Source: Bradyrhizobium rifense
GTDB lineage: Bacteria; Pseudomonadota; Alphaproteobacteria; Rhizobiales; Xanthobacteraceae
Length of the DNA stretch: 64,000 nt
Assembly (NCBI RefSeq): GCF_008123425.1
Contig: NZ_VSSS01000089.1
Location: 28,544 to 92,543, forward strand
Direction of reading: 5' to 3'
Positions 1 through 8,940 of this stretch are shown here, in pieces. The notes under the pieces are model-generated. The model was not told where the DNA came from. It made no database searches and saw only the letters and a program-made list of their open reading frames with translations. Numbering within the stretch: position 1 is the first letter of the stretch; every line of letters starts with the position of its first letter. The translations under genes and the position numbers were made by a program.

Positions 1-1
1 G

Positions 2-1681
2 TTGCTGCGGCTACCCTTCGTGCTGGGGCGGCTGTTGCTCGAACTGCTTCCGGTGGTCATTTTCGTTGGCAGCGCGACCGCACTGCTTGGAACGGAGATC
101 GGCGAGCCCGCCACCGTCCGCCTCGTGATCCTTGCCGTCGTCAACGCCTATGCGTTCTCGCGCGGGCTGATTTGCGTCGTCCGTGCACTGGCCGGCCCGT
201 TCGGCCTGTTTCCGGTGCGCGCAGAGACGGCAGCCTATATCGAGATCTGGGCGCGTCGCATCGTCGGCGTCAGTGTCACCGGCATTGCGTTCGCCAACGT
301 CGCGCTGCTGCTCGGCCTGCATCGCGCCGGCTACGCGGCGCTCATTCGTATGGTAATGCTGGTCGTGCACCTCTTCGTCGTCGTCATCATCCTGCAATGC
401 CGCCGCCAGGTCGCCGATGCCATCCGCGCGCCTGCGGATCGGCAGGGGCTTGCGGCGCGCCTGCGCAATCGCATCGCCGGCGGCTGGCATTATCTGGCCA
501 TCGCGCTCGATCTGGCGCTGTGGGCGGTCTGGGCGTTGAACATCCGCAACGGCTATTCGCTGCTGCTGCAATATTTCGTCGGCACCATCGCGGTGGTGCT
601 GATCACGCGGGTCGCGATCATGGTGACGCTGAGCCTGATCGATCGCGGCTTCCGCATCCAGCCGGAAATCCTCCATCGTTTTCCGGGGTTGGAGATCCGC
701 GCCAACCGCTATCTGCCGCTGCTGCGCAAGATTGTCTCCGGCGTGATCGCCTTCATCGGCTTCGTCGCCGCGCTCGAGGTCTGGGGCGTCGATGCCATCG
801 TCTGGTTCTATGGCGGCCAGATCGGCGGCCGGCTGATTTCGGCGGTGGCGACGATCGGTGTTGCGGTGTTCATCGCCGCGGCGGTCTGGGAGGCCAGCAA
901 CGCGTTGCTGGACCGGCAGATCAATACGCTGTTGCGCGACGGACATTATGCCCGTGCCGCGCGGCTGCGAACCTTCCAGCCGATGCTGCGGACGGCACTG
1001 CTGTGCGTGATCGCGACCGTCGTCGGCCTCACGGCACTGAGCGAGATCGGCGTCAATGTCGCGCCGCTGCTCGCGGGTGCCGGCATCGTCGGCATTGCCA
1101 TCGGCTTCGGTTCGCAAAAGCTGGTGCAGGATCTCATCACTGGGCTTTTCCTGCTGCTGGAGAACACGGTCCAGGTCGGCGATACCGTCAGCGTGTCGGG
1201 CCTGTCAGGCGTGGTCGAGAACGTCTCGATCCGCACCATTCGCTTACGCGCCGGCGACGGCGCCGTGCACATCGTGCCGTTCAGTGCGGTGACGACCATC
1301 ACCAATGCCAGCCGTGGCGCCGGCAATGCCTCCGTTAGTATCAATGTCGCCTACAAGGAAGACACCGACCGGGCCGGCCAGATCCTCAAGGACATCGTCG
1401 AGGAGATGCGCCGCGAGACGGAATTCCGACCGTTGATCCGCGGCGACCTCGAACTCTGGGGCATCGACAAGGTCGATGGTGCCATGGTGTCGATCGTCGG
1501 CCAAATCCGTTGCACCGAGGCCGGCCGCTGGCCGGTCCAGCGCGAATTCAACCGCCGCATGAAGCTGCGCTTTCAGCAGAACGGCATCGAGGTCGCCTCG
1601 GCCACCCAGACCATTTTGATGCACGTTGCGCCGCCGGCCGATGTCGCGACCAATCTGACGCCGCGGCGGGCGGCGGGATAA
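2..1681 (+). CDS. MscS-family mechanosensitive channel, 5'-truncated
   Basis: Small-conductance mechanosensitive channel homologue of the inner membrane, expected to release solutes on hypo-osmotic shock. The visible 559 residues hold a series of hydrophobic segments, then the MscS pore helix and beta-domain: the run GIAIGFGSQKLVQDLITG (about residue 363 on) is the classic MscS TM3/pore signature, followed by the LLENTVQVGDTV beta-domain start and a C-terminal alpha/beta region. The frame is open to the first base of the window, so the true start probably lies upstream; the TTG at position 2 is only the first visible start. The gene stands alone here, with an unrelated binding-protein gene 88 bases downstream. 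Family call is secure; substrate and gating are not readable from sequence. Confidence 0.9.
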   Translation: MLRLPFVLGRLLLELLPVVIFVGSATALLGTEIGEPATVRLVILAVVNAYAFSRGLICVVRALAGPFGLFPVRAETAAYIEIWARRIVGVSVTGIAFANVALLLGLHRAGYAALIRMVMLVVHLFVVVIILQCRRQVADAIRAPADRQGLAARLRNRIAGGWHYLAIALDLALWAVWALNIRNGYSLLLQYFVGTIAVVLITRVAIMVTLSLIDRGFRIQPEILHRFPGLEIRANRYLPLLRKIVSGVIAFIGFVAALEVWGVDAIVWFYGGQIGGRLISAVATIGVAVFIAAAVWEASNALLDRQINTLLRDGHYARAARLRTFQPMLRTALLCVIATVVGLTALSEIGVNVAPLLAGAGIVGIAIGFGSQKLVQDLITGLFLLLENTVQVGDTVSVSGLSGVVENVSIRTIRLRAGDGAVHIVPFSAVTTITNASRGAGNASVSINVAYKEDTDRAGQILKDIVEEMRRETEFRPLIRGDLELWGIDKVDGAMVSIVGQIRCTEAGRWPVQREFNRRMKLRFQQNGIEVASATQTILMHVAPPADVATNLTPRRAAG

Positions 1682-1769
1682 ATTTCCAGCTTGCCTCCGT
1701 TCACGCGGCAGCGTTCACTCACCCTCCAGTCCGCTGATGACATGCGGGCGAGAAGAAGCTTGGGAGTAG

Positions 1770-2771
1770 GTGATGCGGGGGCTGTGGGCCGGATTGCGCG
1801 GTCATGTAATCGTCATGTGTGCGTTGATCGGATGTGCGGCGTGGAGCGCACCCGGCCAGGCCCAGTCGTTCCCCTCCCGTCCTATCACCCTGGTGGTCCC
1901 GTTCGCCGCCGGCGGGCCGACCGATACGCTGGCGCGGATCCTGTCGGAACGGATCGCAGCCGGGCTGCATGCGACGATCGTGGTCGAGAACGTCGCCGGC
2001 GCGTCCGGCAGCATCGCGGGCGCGCGCGTCGCGCGTGCGACGCCTGACGGCACCACCATCACCATCGGCCATTGGGGCACCCATGTGCTCAACGGCGGGA
2101 TCTTCAAGCTGCCGTATGATGTGGTCGCCGATTTCGAGCCGGTCGCGCTGGTGGCGATGGGCACGCAGCTGATCGTCGGCCGGAAGTCGCTCGAGGCCAA
2201 CAATCTGAAAGAGATGATTGCGTGGCTAAAGGCCAATCCCGGCAAGGCCACCGCGGGGACCGCCGGCGCCGGCACCGGCGCGCATGTTGCGGGTGTCTTC
2301 TTCAAGGAGAAGACCGGCACCGACTTCCAGTTCGTGCCCTATCGCGGTGCGGGGCCCGCCATGATCGACCTTGTCGCCGGACAGATCGATATCATGTTCG
2401 ACCAGGCCTCGAACTCGCTGCCGCAATACAAGAACGGGGCGATCAAGGCGTTCGCGGTGACGTCGCCGACGCGGCTCGCATCCGCGCCCGACATTCCGAC
2501 CGTCGACGAAGCGGGCCTGCCTGGCCTGTACATCTCCTATTGGCACGGCATCTGGGCACCGAAGAACACGCCGAAGGAGATTGTCACAAAGCTCAACACG
2601 GCCATTGTCGCGGCCCTTGCCGACGCTTCCGTCAAGCAGCGCTTTGCCGAACTGGGCCAGGAGATTCCGCCGGCGGACCAGCAATCGCCCGCAGCGCTTG
2701 CCGCCTTCCAGAAGGCCGAGACCGAGAAATGGTGGCCGATCGTGAAGGCCGCGGACATCAAGCCGGAATAG
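1770..2771 (+). CDS. Tripartite tricarboxylate transporter (Bug/TctC) substrate-binding protein
   Basis: Periplasmic solute-binding protein of the Bug/TctC family, 333 residues. An N-terminal hydrophobic stretch ending AWSAPGQA is a signal peptide; the mature protein opens with FPSRPITLVVPFAAGGPTD, the family hallmark in which PFAAGG contacts a carboxylate ligand. A later PYRGAGPAM motif is also typical. The GTG start at 1770 is followed directly by ATG and preceded by GGAG; either could be used. No TctA or TctB membrane subunit is adjacent, so this is an orphan receptor, as is usual for this very expanded family in rhizobia. The ligand is probably a carboxylate but cannot be named. Confidence 0.9.
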   Translation: MMRGLWAGLRGHVIVMCALIGCAAWSAPGQAQSFPSRPITLVVPFAAGGPTDTLARILSERIAAGLHATIVVENVAGASGSIAGARVARATPDGTTITIGHWGTHVLNGGIFKLPYDVVADFEPVALVAMGTQLIVGRKSLEANNLKEMIAWLKANPGKATAGTAGAGTGAHVAGVFFKEKTGTDFQFVPYRGAGPAMIDLVAGQIDIMFDQASNSLPQYKNGAIKAFAVTSPTRLASAPDIPTVDEAGLPGLYISYWHGIWAPKNTPKEIVTKLNTAIVAALADASVKQRFAELGQEIPPADQQSPAALAAFQKAETEKWWPIVKAADIKPE

Positions 2772-2793
2772 CTGTACAGCGCCACAAGCACTG

Positions 2794-2902
2794 CTCCTCA
2801 TCCTGAGGAGGCCGCGCAGCGGCCGTCTCGAAGGATGGCCGCCGGCAATATGGGGCCTTCATGGTTCGAGACGCGCGAAGACGCGCTCCTCACCATGAGG
2901 GG
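2794..2902. repeat. Palindromic intergenic repeat (REP-like), copy 1
   Basis: Two facing half-elements. The first reads CTCATCCTGAGGAG, an inner palindrome (GGCCGCGCAGCGGCC), then CGTCTCGAAGGATGG. The second reads ATGGTTCGAGACGC, an inner palindrome, then CTCCTCACCATGAGG. The same two halves occur in opposite order at 4740-4866, and a diverged relative at 57740-57892. Such elements are abundant in Bradyrhizobium-type genomes between genes. It lies between the Bug-type gene and malic enzyme and could fold as transcribed RNA; function unknown. Confidence 0.8.
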
Positions 2903-3074
2903 CACGAGTTGCCCCGCGGCGTTAACCTTTTGCGCCGCCTGCAACGCAGTCTCTCGCGAAAATCTCGCTGCGGTGCGAGATCACAATCGCAGCGCAAGGG
3001 GCAACGTCCTTGATCTCGATGGAACGCTGGCCGACAATGTCTGCCCTTCAATAAGAAACTCCCTGGGGGAATTC

Positions 3075-4727
3075 GTGAATAGACCTGCTCGGGTCAGCGC
3101 CCATTCGACATTATCCGATTCCGCGCACGGCATGACGCTGTTGCGCGACCCCCTGCTCAACAAGGGCACCGCTTTCACGGAAGAGGAGCGCGATACGCTC
3201 GGCTTGCGCGGCCTGCTGCCGCCCTGCGTGCTGACGATGGAGACGCAGGTCGAGCGCGTGCTCGTTAATCTGCGCACGCTGCCGACAGATCTGGAAAAAT
3301 TCGTCGCGCTGAACGCGCTGCATGACCGCAACGAGGCGCTGTTCTTCCGCGTCGTGGTCGACAATATCGACGAGATCCAGCCGATCATCTACACGCCGAC
3401 GGTCGGGCTCGCCTGCCAGAAATACGGCCTGATCTACCAGCGGCCGCGCGGCATGTTCATCTCCTCGCGCGACCGCGGCCAGATCGCGGACATCCTGAAG
3501 AACTGGCCCAATCCCGCAAAACTCATCGTCGTCACTGACGGCGAACGGATTTTGGGACTTGGCGATCTCGGCGCCAACGGAATGGGTATCCCTGTCGGCA
3601 AGCTCTCGCTTTATTCTGCCTGTGCCGGTGTGCATCCCGAGCACTGCCTGCCGATCGTGCTCGACGTCGGCACCAACAACGAAGAGCTGTTGAACGATCC
3701 CTATTATCTCGGTCTGCGCGAACGACGGCTCACAGGGGAGGCCTATGACAGCTTCGTCGACGAGTTCATGACAGCCGCGCGAAAAACGTTTCCCGATGTG
3801 CTGATCCAGTTCGAGGATTTCGCCAACCATTCCGCGTTCAAGCTGCTGCACAAATACCGGGATGAAGCCTGCGTCTTCAACGATGACATCCAGGGCACCG
3901 CAGCGGTTGCGCTCGCAGGCCTGTTTTCGGCGCTGCGGGTGAGTGGCGGCAAGCTCCGGGATCAGCGCATCCTGTTCCTCGGCGCCGGCGAGGCTGCGAC
4001 CGGTATCGCCGATCTCGTCGTCTCCGCCATGATGGCGGAGGGCGCAACAGAAGCCGATGCGCTCCGGCGCAACTGGCTGGTGGATTCCCGCGGCCTCGTC
4101 GTCAGCGGCCGCGATGGTTTGCACGGCCACAAGCTCCGTTATGCCCATAAGGATCAGGCGCCGATCGCCGACTTCCTCACCGCGATCAAGACGCTGAAGC
4201 CGACGGCGATCATCGGCGTTGCCGCGGTGGGCGGCGCCTTCACGCCCGAGGTGCTCAAGGCGATGGCCGAGCTCAACGAGCAGCCGATCGTGTTCGCGCT
4301 GTCCAACCCGACCTCGAAGGCCGAGTGCTCGGCGGAGGATGCCTATCGTTACACCCAGGGCCGCGCGCTGTTTGCCTGCGGCAGCCCCTATGATCCGGTC
4401 AAGCTCAACGGCCGCACCTTTGTGCCGCGCCAGGGTAACAACTCCTACATCTTCCCCGGCGTCGGCCTCGGCGTCATCGCCAGCCGCTCGCGGCTCGTGA
4501 CCGACGAGATGTTCATGGCGGCGGCCCATACGCTCGCCAATTGCGTCGGCAAGGAGGACCTCGATCAGGGCAGCCTCTATCCCGCGCTGCCCCGCATCCG
4601 CGAGGTCTCGGCCCGCATCGCGGTGGCCGTCGCTGATGTCGCCTATCAGCGCGGGCTCGCGGATGGACCCGCGCCCAACGATGTCAAGGGCCTGATCCAG
4701 TCGCAGATGTACGAGCCGAAGTACTAA
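3075..4727 (+). CDS. Malic enzyme, NAD(P)-dependent, MaeA-type
   Basis: Oxidative decarboxylation of malate to pyruvate. About 550 residues, the usual length of single-domain eukaryotic/MaeA-type malic enzymes and much shorter than the rhizobial fusions with a phosphotransacetylase domain. Seen: the N-terminal signature PLLNKGTAFTEEER, the conserved YTPTVGLACQKYG region, VVTDGERILGLGDLGANGMG, metal-site residues around FEDFANHSAF and FNDDIQGTAAVALAG, and the nucleotide fold FLGAGEAATGIA. The frame is open further upstream, but the GTG at 3075 is chosen because GGGGGA lies just before it and homology begins soon after; the upstream part is repeat DNA. Cofactor preference cannot be told. Probable role: pyruvate supply during growth on dicarboxylates. 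Confidence 0.9.
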   Translation: MNRPARVSAHSTLSDSAHGMTLLRDPLLNKGTAFTEEERDTLGLRGLLPPCVLTMETQVERVLVNLRTLPTDLEKFVALNALHDRNEALFFRVVVDNIDEIQPIIYTPTVGLACQKYGLIYQRPRGMFISSRDRGQIADILKNWPNPAKLIVVTDGERILGLGDLGANGMGIPVGKLSLYSACAGVHPEHCLPIVLDVGTNNEELLNDPYYLGLRERRLTGEAYDSFVDEFMTAARKTFPDVLIQFEDFANHSAFKLLHKYRDEACVFNDDIQGTAAVALAGLFSALRVSGGKLRDQRILFLGAGEAATGIADLVVSAMMAEGATEADALRRNWLVDSRGLVVSGRDGLHGHKLRYAHKDQAPIADFLTAIKTLKPTAIIGVAAVGGAFTPEVLKAMAELNEQPIVFALSNPTSKAECSAEDAYRYTQGRALFACGSPYDPVKLNGRTFVPRQGNNSYIFPGVGLGVIASRSRLVTDEMFMAAAHTLANCVGKEDLDQGSLYPALPRIREVSARIAVAVADVAYQRGLADGPAPNDVKGLIQSQMYEPKY

Positions 4728-4739
4728 AGGGGAGAGCTC

Positions 4740-4866
4740 GGCCTGCATGGTTCGAGACGCCCGCTTAGGCGGGCTCCTCACCATGAGGGTCTGGCATCTC
4801 GCTGCAAACGCGACCTCATCCTGAGGGCCCGCCGCAGGCGGGCGTCTCGAAGGATGGGCCGCAGGC
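4740..4866. repeat. Palindromic intergenic repeat (REP-like), copy 2
   Basis: Same family as 2794-2902 but with halves in opposite order: ATGGTTCGAGACGCCC, an inner CCGCTTAGGCGG palindrome and CTCCTCACCATGAGG come first, then CCTCATCCTGAGGGC, an inner CCCGCCGCAGGCGGG palindrome and GTCTCGAAGGATGG. It immediately follows the malic enzyme stop, so both flanks of that gene carry the element. Confidence 0.8.
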
Positions 4867-4935
4867 AAGCTGCCCGCGGCCGGCCGGTTCCGCCGGAATC
4901 GCCGTTGTCTGCCCGCGCCTGATGTGCGACGGTCC

Positions 4936-4945
4936 GTAACGTTAC
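4936..4945. promoter_or_regulatory. Candidate BlaI-type operator, site 1
   Basis: Perfect 10-base dyad GTAACGTTAC, 28 bases before the blaI-like ATG, inside GACGGTCCGTAACGTTACAA. A near-identical sequence, differing at a few positions, lies upstream of the serine hydrolase (17695-17704), and a third copy downstream of the M56 gene (7923-7932). Autoregulation by BlaI-type repressors through dyads at their own promoter is known for the family; assignment of this dyad is inference. Confidence 0.55.
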
Positions 4946-4973
4946 AAGAATCTCAAGCCGTTAGGTAAGCCAC

Positions 4974-5366
4974 ATGGACGATCGTTTGCCCGACCTGGGC
5001 GATCTCGAGCACGAGGTCATGCAATTGGTATGGGCCCATGGGCCGGTCACGGCCGAAATCGTGCGCGAGCGGCTATCGCGACGCCTGAAGGAATCGACGG
5101 TGCGGACGGTGCTGCGCCGGCTGGAAGAAAAGGGCTATGCTCGTCACACCGTGGACGGGCGTACCTACGTCTACCACGCGGCCGAAGAGCGGGCCCGCGT
5201 TGCAGCCAAGGCGGTGCAGCGCATCGTCGACTGGTTCTGCAACGGCTCGATGGAGGAGGTCCTCGTCGGCATGGTGGACAATGCGATGCTCGACCAGCAG
5301 CAATTGCGTGCGCTGGCCGACCAGGTGGCCAAGGCGAAGAAGGCAAGGGGAGTGAAGAAAGAATGA
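4974..5366 (+). CDS. BlaI/MecI/CopY-family transcriptional repressor
   Basis: Winged-helix repressor of 130 residues, the normal family length. The N-terminal two-thirds reads as the DNA-binding domain: LGDLEHEVMQLVWAHGPVTA, then the recognition-helix region ESTVRTVLRRLEEKGY and the wing GRTYVYHA. The C-terminal helices (AVQRIVDWFCNGS, then the QQQLRALADQVAK region) match the dimerisation segment whose linker is cleaved in BlaR/BlaI systems. Its stop overlaps the start of the M56 protease (ATGA), the classic blaI-blaR or mecI-mecR arrangement, so protease-triggered derepression is likely. A dyad 28 bases upstream is the probable operator. No class A beta-lactamase is adjacent; a beta-lactamase-fold hydrolase about 12 kb away carries a matching dyad. 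Confidence 0.9.
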   Translation: MDDRLPDLGDLEHEVMQLVWAHGPVTAEIVRERLSRRLKESTVRTVLRRLEEKGYARHTVDGRTYVYHAAEERARVAAKAVQRIVDWFCNGSMEEVLVGMVDNAMLDQQQLRALADQVAKAKKARGVKKE

Positions 5367-7882
5367 TCGCAGCTCTGGCTGAGGCGGCGTTACGCTCCTT
5401 CGCGCTGGGAGGCGTCGTCTGGATCGGTCTCATCCTGTTTCGTGTGCGCAATCCGCACATCCACATGACGGCGTGGGTCGTCGTGCTGCTGGCATCGCTG
5501 GCGATGCCGTTCGTGATGCATTGGCCGACGCTCACCCTCGACCGGATGCCTTTGTCCGTGCCGGTGCCGGACGACGCCTGGCCGGCCGACTTCGCGATGC
5601 CTGATCGACCGCAGCCATCCCTGCCGATCGCGCCGGCTTCGGCGATCGCGCCGACGGTCAAGGCAGGCGTCTCGATCAATTGCTGGATGGTCGCCACCAC
5701 CGTCTATGCCTGCGTCGCCGGCCTGTTGCTGCTGCGACTGGCCATCGGCCTCTGCCTGACCTGGCGTCTGGCGCGCGCGGCGAGGCCGGTGAAAAGCCGC
5801 GAGATGATCGATGCCGATGTGCGCGTCAGCCGCGACGTCGGCGGCCCCGTCACCTTCGGCTCGACCATCCTGGTGCCGCCGCAGTTTTTCCGTTGGGATG
5901 CGAAGAAGCGCCTCGCGGTGCTCGCCCATGAGGGCGCGCATGTCGCCAATGGCGATTTCTACGTCCTGTTGCTCGCCTCGCTCAACCGAGCGGTGTTCTG
6001 GTTCAGCCCGTTCTCCTGGTGGCAGCTGGCGCGGCTTGCCGAGCTCGCCGAGATCATCAGCGACGCCCGGGCGATCGAGATGATCGACGACCGGCTGTCC
6101 TATGCCGAAATCCTGCTCGACGTCGCTTCCTCCGTGAAGCCGCGGCCGATGGAGCTTGCGATGGCGCAGATGTCGACCGTGCGCGCGCGGGTCGAACGCA
6201 TCATCGCGGCCGCCGCCATGCCCGCAGCGGTCGGTTGGCGCAAGCGGCTGTGGATCGCGGCCGCGATCGTGCCGGTGGTGGTCGTATCGGCCGGCATGAT
6301 CGCCGACCGCACGCCGGATCCGGTGCCCGCCGGCGCAGATATCGGCCAGGTGCCGGCCGAGCATTACCGTCCGTTCGTCAATTTCTACGCCATGGGCCCC
6401 GCCTCGGTGTTCGCCATCTTCCGCGAGGGCGACGAGATCTACGGGCAGCTCACCGGGCAACGCAGGCTGCGCCTGACCGTCACCAACGACGGCACTGCGT
6501 CCTATGCGGCGTCGTTCGGTGAGATCACGTTCCCGATCGACGCAGAGCGTCGCTCGTCCGAGTTGACGCTGCGCATGAATGGCCGCGACGTGCGCGCCGT
6601 TCGCGTTGCCGAGATGCCGGCGCCGGCCACCGATCCGGTGTCGCTCGATCAATATGTCGGCTGGTACAAGATCGCGCCGAACCGCGTGCTCACCGTTCGG
6701 CGCGATGGCGATCGTCTGCAGGTGCAGGAGACCGGGCAGGGCCGGGCGCCCGTTCTTGCCGAGGGCACCGACGCCTTCTCCGTCCACGGCGATCATCTCC
6801 TGATCTTCCTGCGCGATGACGCGGCCGGCGTCTCGCGCGTGCTGGTCCAGAACGCCACCTCTGGCGCCCGTCTCGCGCAGCGGATCGATGCGGCGGAGGC
6901 CCAGGCGATCGAGACCGACTTCGCGCGCCGCCTGGCGGAAGTGCCCGACAGGTTCAGGGAGCAGGTTCCGGCTGCGGGCAGCAAGGAAGCGATTCTGACT
7001 GGAATCGAGGATCTGCGCCGCGGGACGCCGAACTATGATCGCATGAGCGCGCCGCTCGCCGCCAACATCCACCGTCGGGTCGACGAATTGCGCGCGACCT
7101 TCGTAGCGCTCGGCGCGGTCGAGACGATTTTCTTCCGCGGCGTCGGGCCCGGTGGCTACGACATCTATGGCGCCAAGTTCGAGAACGGCACGGCGGAATT
7201 CCGCGTGCTGCTCGAGCCCGACGGCAAGGCCGGCGACGTCATCTTTCGTGCCGATGGCAATGACGAGCTCGGCGGCATCGTCCCCTGCTCGGAAGAGGCG
7301 AATGTGCGCGGCCGCGCCGGCACCTCGCCGATCCGGATCATGGTCTATAACGAGCTGGGCGACGACATTCGGATCTTCAATCTCGACGCCGATGGCAATC
7401 GCCGGACGCAGAGCATCGTCCGGTCAAACATGACCTGGGCCTCAACGACCACCGTGAACAATCCATGGGTCATTGCCGACAAGTCGGGGAAGTGCATGGA
7501 GATCCTGGTGCCGGGCCGGCAGACGCGCTTCCATAATGTCGAGGCCTCGAACCTCGGTGCCAGGCCGGGACGCGCCGCGCGTCGCGCGGTTCCGATCGCC
7601 GATGGCGAGGCGATGCTGCGGCAGTACATCGCGGGCGTCGGCAAGGGGCAGCCGGACTACGACCACATGACGACCGAGGTTGCCAACATCACGCGGCAGC
7701 AGCTTCCGTTCGACCAGGCCATCCTGGCGCGGCTCGGCACGTTGCGCGCGGTTTCGTTCCACGGCGTCACCGCGCTCGACAGCGACATCTATGTCGCCCA
7801 GTTCGCCAACGGCTCGGCGGAATGGCGCATCGGCGTCCGGAACGGAACGATCACCAAGATCGCGCTGGGGCCGAATTTCTAG
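5363..7882 (+). CDS. M56 (BlaR1/MecR1-like) membrane metalloprotease with unusual C-terminal modules
   Basis: Predicted membrane protease that would inactivate the BlaI-type repressor encoded just upstream (overlap ATGA; start fixed by this coupling). 839 residues. N-terminal transmembrane helices precede a zinc-protease core with HEGAH (His189, Glu190, His193) and a downstream ELAEIISDARAIE segment that would carry the third ligand; a further helix at about 295-312 ends the M56 part. There is no penicillin-binding sensor domain. Instead there are two beta-rich DUF3471-like segments (about 330-520), a roughly 95-residue module present twice (about 540-640 and 745-839; NYDRMSAPLAANI against DYDHMTTEVANI, IYGAKFENGTAEFRV against IYVAQFANGSAEWRI), and between the copies a pVHL-beta-like domain (about 657-716). 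The ligand sensed is unknown. Confidence 0.85.
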   Translation: MIAALAEAALRSFALGGVVWIGLILFRVRNPHIHMTAWVVVLLASLAMPFVMHWPTLTLDRMPLSVPVPDDAWPADFAMPDRPQPSLPIAPASAIAPTVKAGVSINCWMVATTVYACVAGLLLLRLAIGLCLTWRLARAARPVKSREMIDADVRVSRDVGGPVTFGSTILVPPQFFRWDAKKRLAVLAHEGAHVANGDFYVLLLASLNRAVFWFSPFSWWQLARLAELAEIISDARAIEMIDDRLSYAEILLDVASSVKPRPMELAMAQMSTVRARVERIIAAAAMPAAVGWRKRLWIAAAIVPVVVVSAGMIADRTPDPVPAGADIGQVPAEHYRPFVNFYAMGPASVFAIFREGDEIYGQLTGQRRLRLTVTNDGTASYAASFGEITFPIDAERRSSELTLRMNGRDVRAVRVAEMPAPATDPVSLDQYVGWYKIAPNRVLTVRRDGDRLQVQETGQGRAPVLAEGTDAFSVHGDHLLIFLRDDAAGVSRVLVQNATSGARLAQRIDAAEAQAIETDFARRLAEVPDRFREQVPAAGSKEAILTGIEDLRRGTPNYDRMSAPLAANIHRRVDELRATFVALGAVETIFFRGVGPGGYDIYGAKFENGTAEFRVLLEPDGKAGDVIFRADGNDELGGIVPCSEEANVRGRAGTSPIRIMVYNELGDDIRIFNLDADGNRRTQSIVRSNMTWASTTTVNNPWVIADKSGKCMEILVPGRQTRFHNVEASNLGARPGRAARRAVPIADGEAMLRQYIAGVGKGQPDYDHMTTEVANITRQQLPFDQAILARLGTLRAVSFHGVTALDSDIYVAQFANGSAEWRIGVRNGTITKIALGPNF

Positions 7883-7922
7883 CGGCGCGGCTTGCGCACG
7901 AGTGCTGCGAGCGCTACGGTGT

Positions 7923-7932
7923 GTAACATTAC
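7923..7932. promoter_or_regulatory. Candidate BlaI-type operator, site 2
   Basis: GTAACATTAC within CGGTGTGTAACATTACGTTA. It lies 41 bases after the M56 stop and 64 bases before the 54-residue gene at 7996. The following GTTAGGTA-GCC also resembles the GTTAGGTAAGCC just before the blaI start, so this stretch looks like a partial copy of the blaI leader. It may control the small downstream gene; inference only. Confidence 0.4.
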
Positions 7933-7995
7933 GTTAGGTAGCCGGCCGCGGGCCCGGGAATCCGTCGCGGCCCTCGCAAGCTGACCGGGTTCATC

Positions 7996-8160
7996 ATGTG
8001 TATGCTGACGCAACGGGAGCTCGACTTTCTCGCCAGCCTGAAAACCGGCTGGCGGCTGCTCTATCGGCGCGAACTGATGCGGCTCATCAGGAGCGACGTC
8101 GAGGCCGGCGAGGCACAGCCGGAGACGCGCCCGATCATCTGGCGCGTCGTATCAGGCTGA
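7996..8160 (+). CDS. Small hypothetical protein, 54 aa
   Basis: Short frame MCMLTQRELDFLASLKTGWR continuing through LLYRRELMRLIRSDVEAGEA and ending WRVVSG. Charged, probably helical and cytosolic, with no signal or membrane segment. An internal ATG at 8002 is an alternative start. It follows the blaI-M56 pair on the same strand and has a BlaI-type dyad upstream, so it may be a third member of that regulon. Function not recognised. Confidence 0.55.
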   Translation: MCMLTQRELDFLASLKTGWRLLYRRELMRLIRSDVEAGEAQPETRPIIWRVVSG

Positions 8161-8312
8161 TTTTTCGCTGATTTGTCTCGATTCAGGACAGTTAACTGTG
8201 GTGGATTCATCACATCCGGCGCGAAACGATGGTGGCCGCAAGGCCGCTTTTGTTCAGCCAAGGTTCTGCCCTCATTGCCCACCGAAACTTAGGCGTGTTC
8301 GGAGGGCGCATC

Positions 8313-8837
8313 ATGTCTTGCATTGCACATACCGAAACTGCCCGGATTTCGCTGGCAACCTCGAGCCGGTTGCTCCTCGTCATCATCGGAGCCGCCTCGC
8401 TCGCTGCGTGCGCGCAATCACCCGCCGGCCGGCAGAGGGCTGATCTCGCTCCGACCACGAGGCAAACCGCGATCGAGCGTCCGCACAGGGTGGCGGCGCT
8501 GCATCCGCGCCCGATCTACCGGCCGCATCGGTCTCATGACATAGCCAGCGCCAAGTCGACTGCCTCGCAGGGCGTTGCGAGCTTCTATTCGGATACGGAG
8601 ACAGCGAGCGGCGAGAAGTTCGACAAGAACGAATTGACGGCGGCGCATCCGAGCCTGCCGTTCGGCACCAAGCTGCGCGTCACCGACGTCTCCTCCGGCC
8701 GCGCCGTGACCGTCAGGGTCAACGATCGCGGGCCCTTCGTTCGCGGACGCGTGGTCGACATCTCGCCGTCCGCGGCCGAGGCGCTCGGCATGGTCGACAA
8801 GGGCATCACCAATGTCCGGCTCGACGTCGTGCGATAG
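8313..8837 (+). CDS. RlpA-like septal-ring lytic transglycosylase family lipoprotein
   Basis: 174 residues from the ATG at 8313, chosen because GGAGG sits seven bases upstream. The N terminus has a hydrophobic stretch ending LAAC (Cys33), a lipobox, so the product should be a lipoprotein. The C-terminal half is a double-psi beta-barrel: GVASFYSDTETASGEKFD, LTAAHPSLPFGTKLRVTD, VRVNDRGPFVRGRVVDIS, then AAEALGM. This is the RlpA core associated with cleavage of denuded peptidoglycan. No SPOR domain follows. A second, shorter RlpA-like protein is at 27938. Activity is inferred from family only. Confidence 0.88.
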   Translation: MSCIAHTETARISLATSSRLLLVIIGAASLAACAQSPAGRQRADLAPTTRQTAIERPHRVAALHPRPIYRPHRSHDIASAKSTASQGVASFYSDTETASGEKFDKNELTAAHPSLPFGTKLRVTDVSSGRAVTVRVNDRGPFVRGRVVDISPSAAEALGMVDKGITNVRLDVVR

Positions 8838-8940
8838 AGCGCAATTCATCGATCCGAGATGACGCCGCTTAACCGGCTGTTAGCCGCTTCTCACGCACCA
8901 TGGCTGCCCAAACAAATTGGGGCTATGGGGGAGACGGCGC

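Noticed and set aside
3111..4868. 585-codon minus-strand frame over malic enzyme
   Set aside because: Antisense shadow; it has no recognisable motif and the plus strand carries all malic enzyme signatures.
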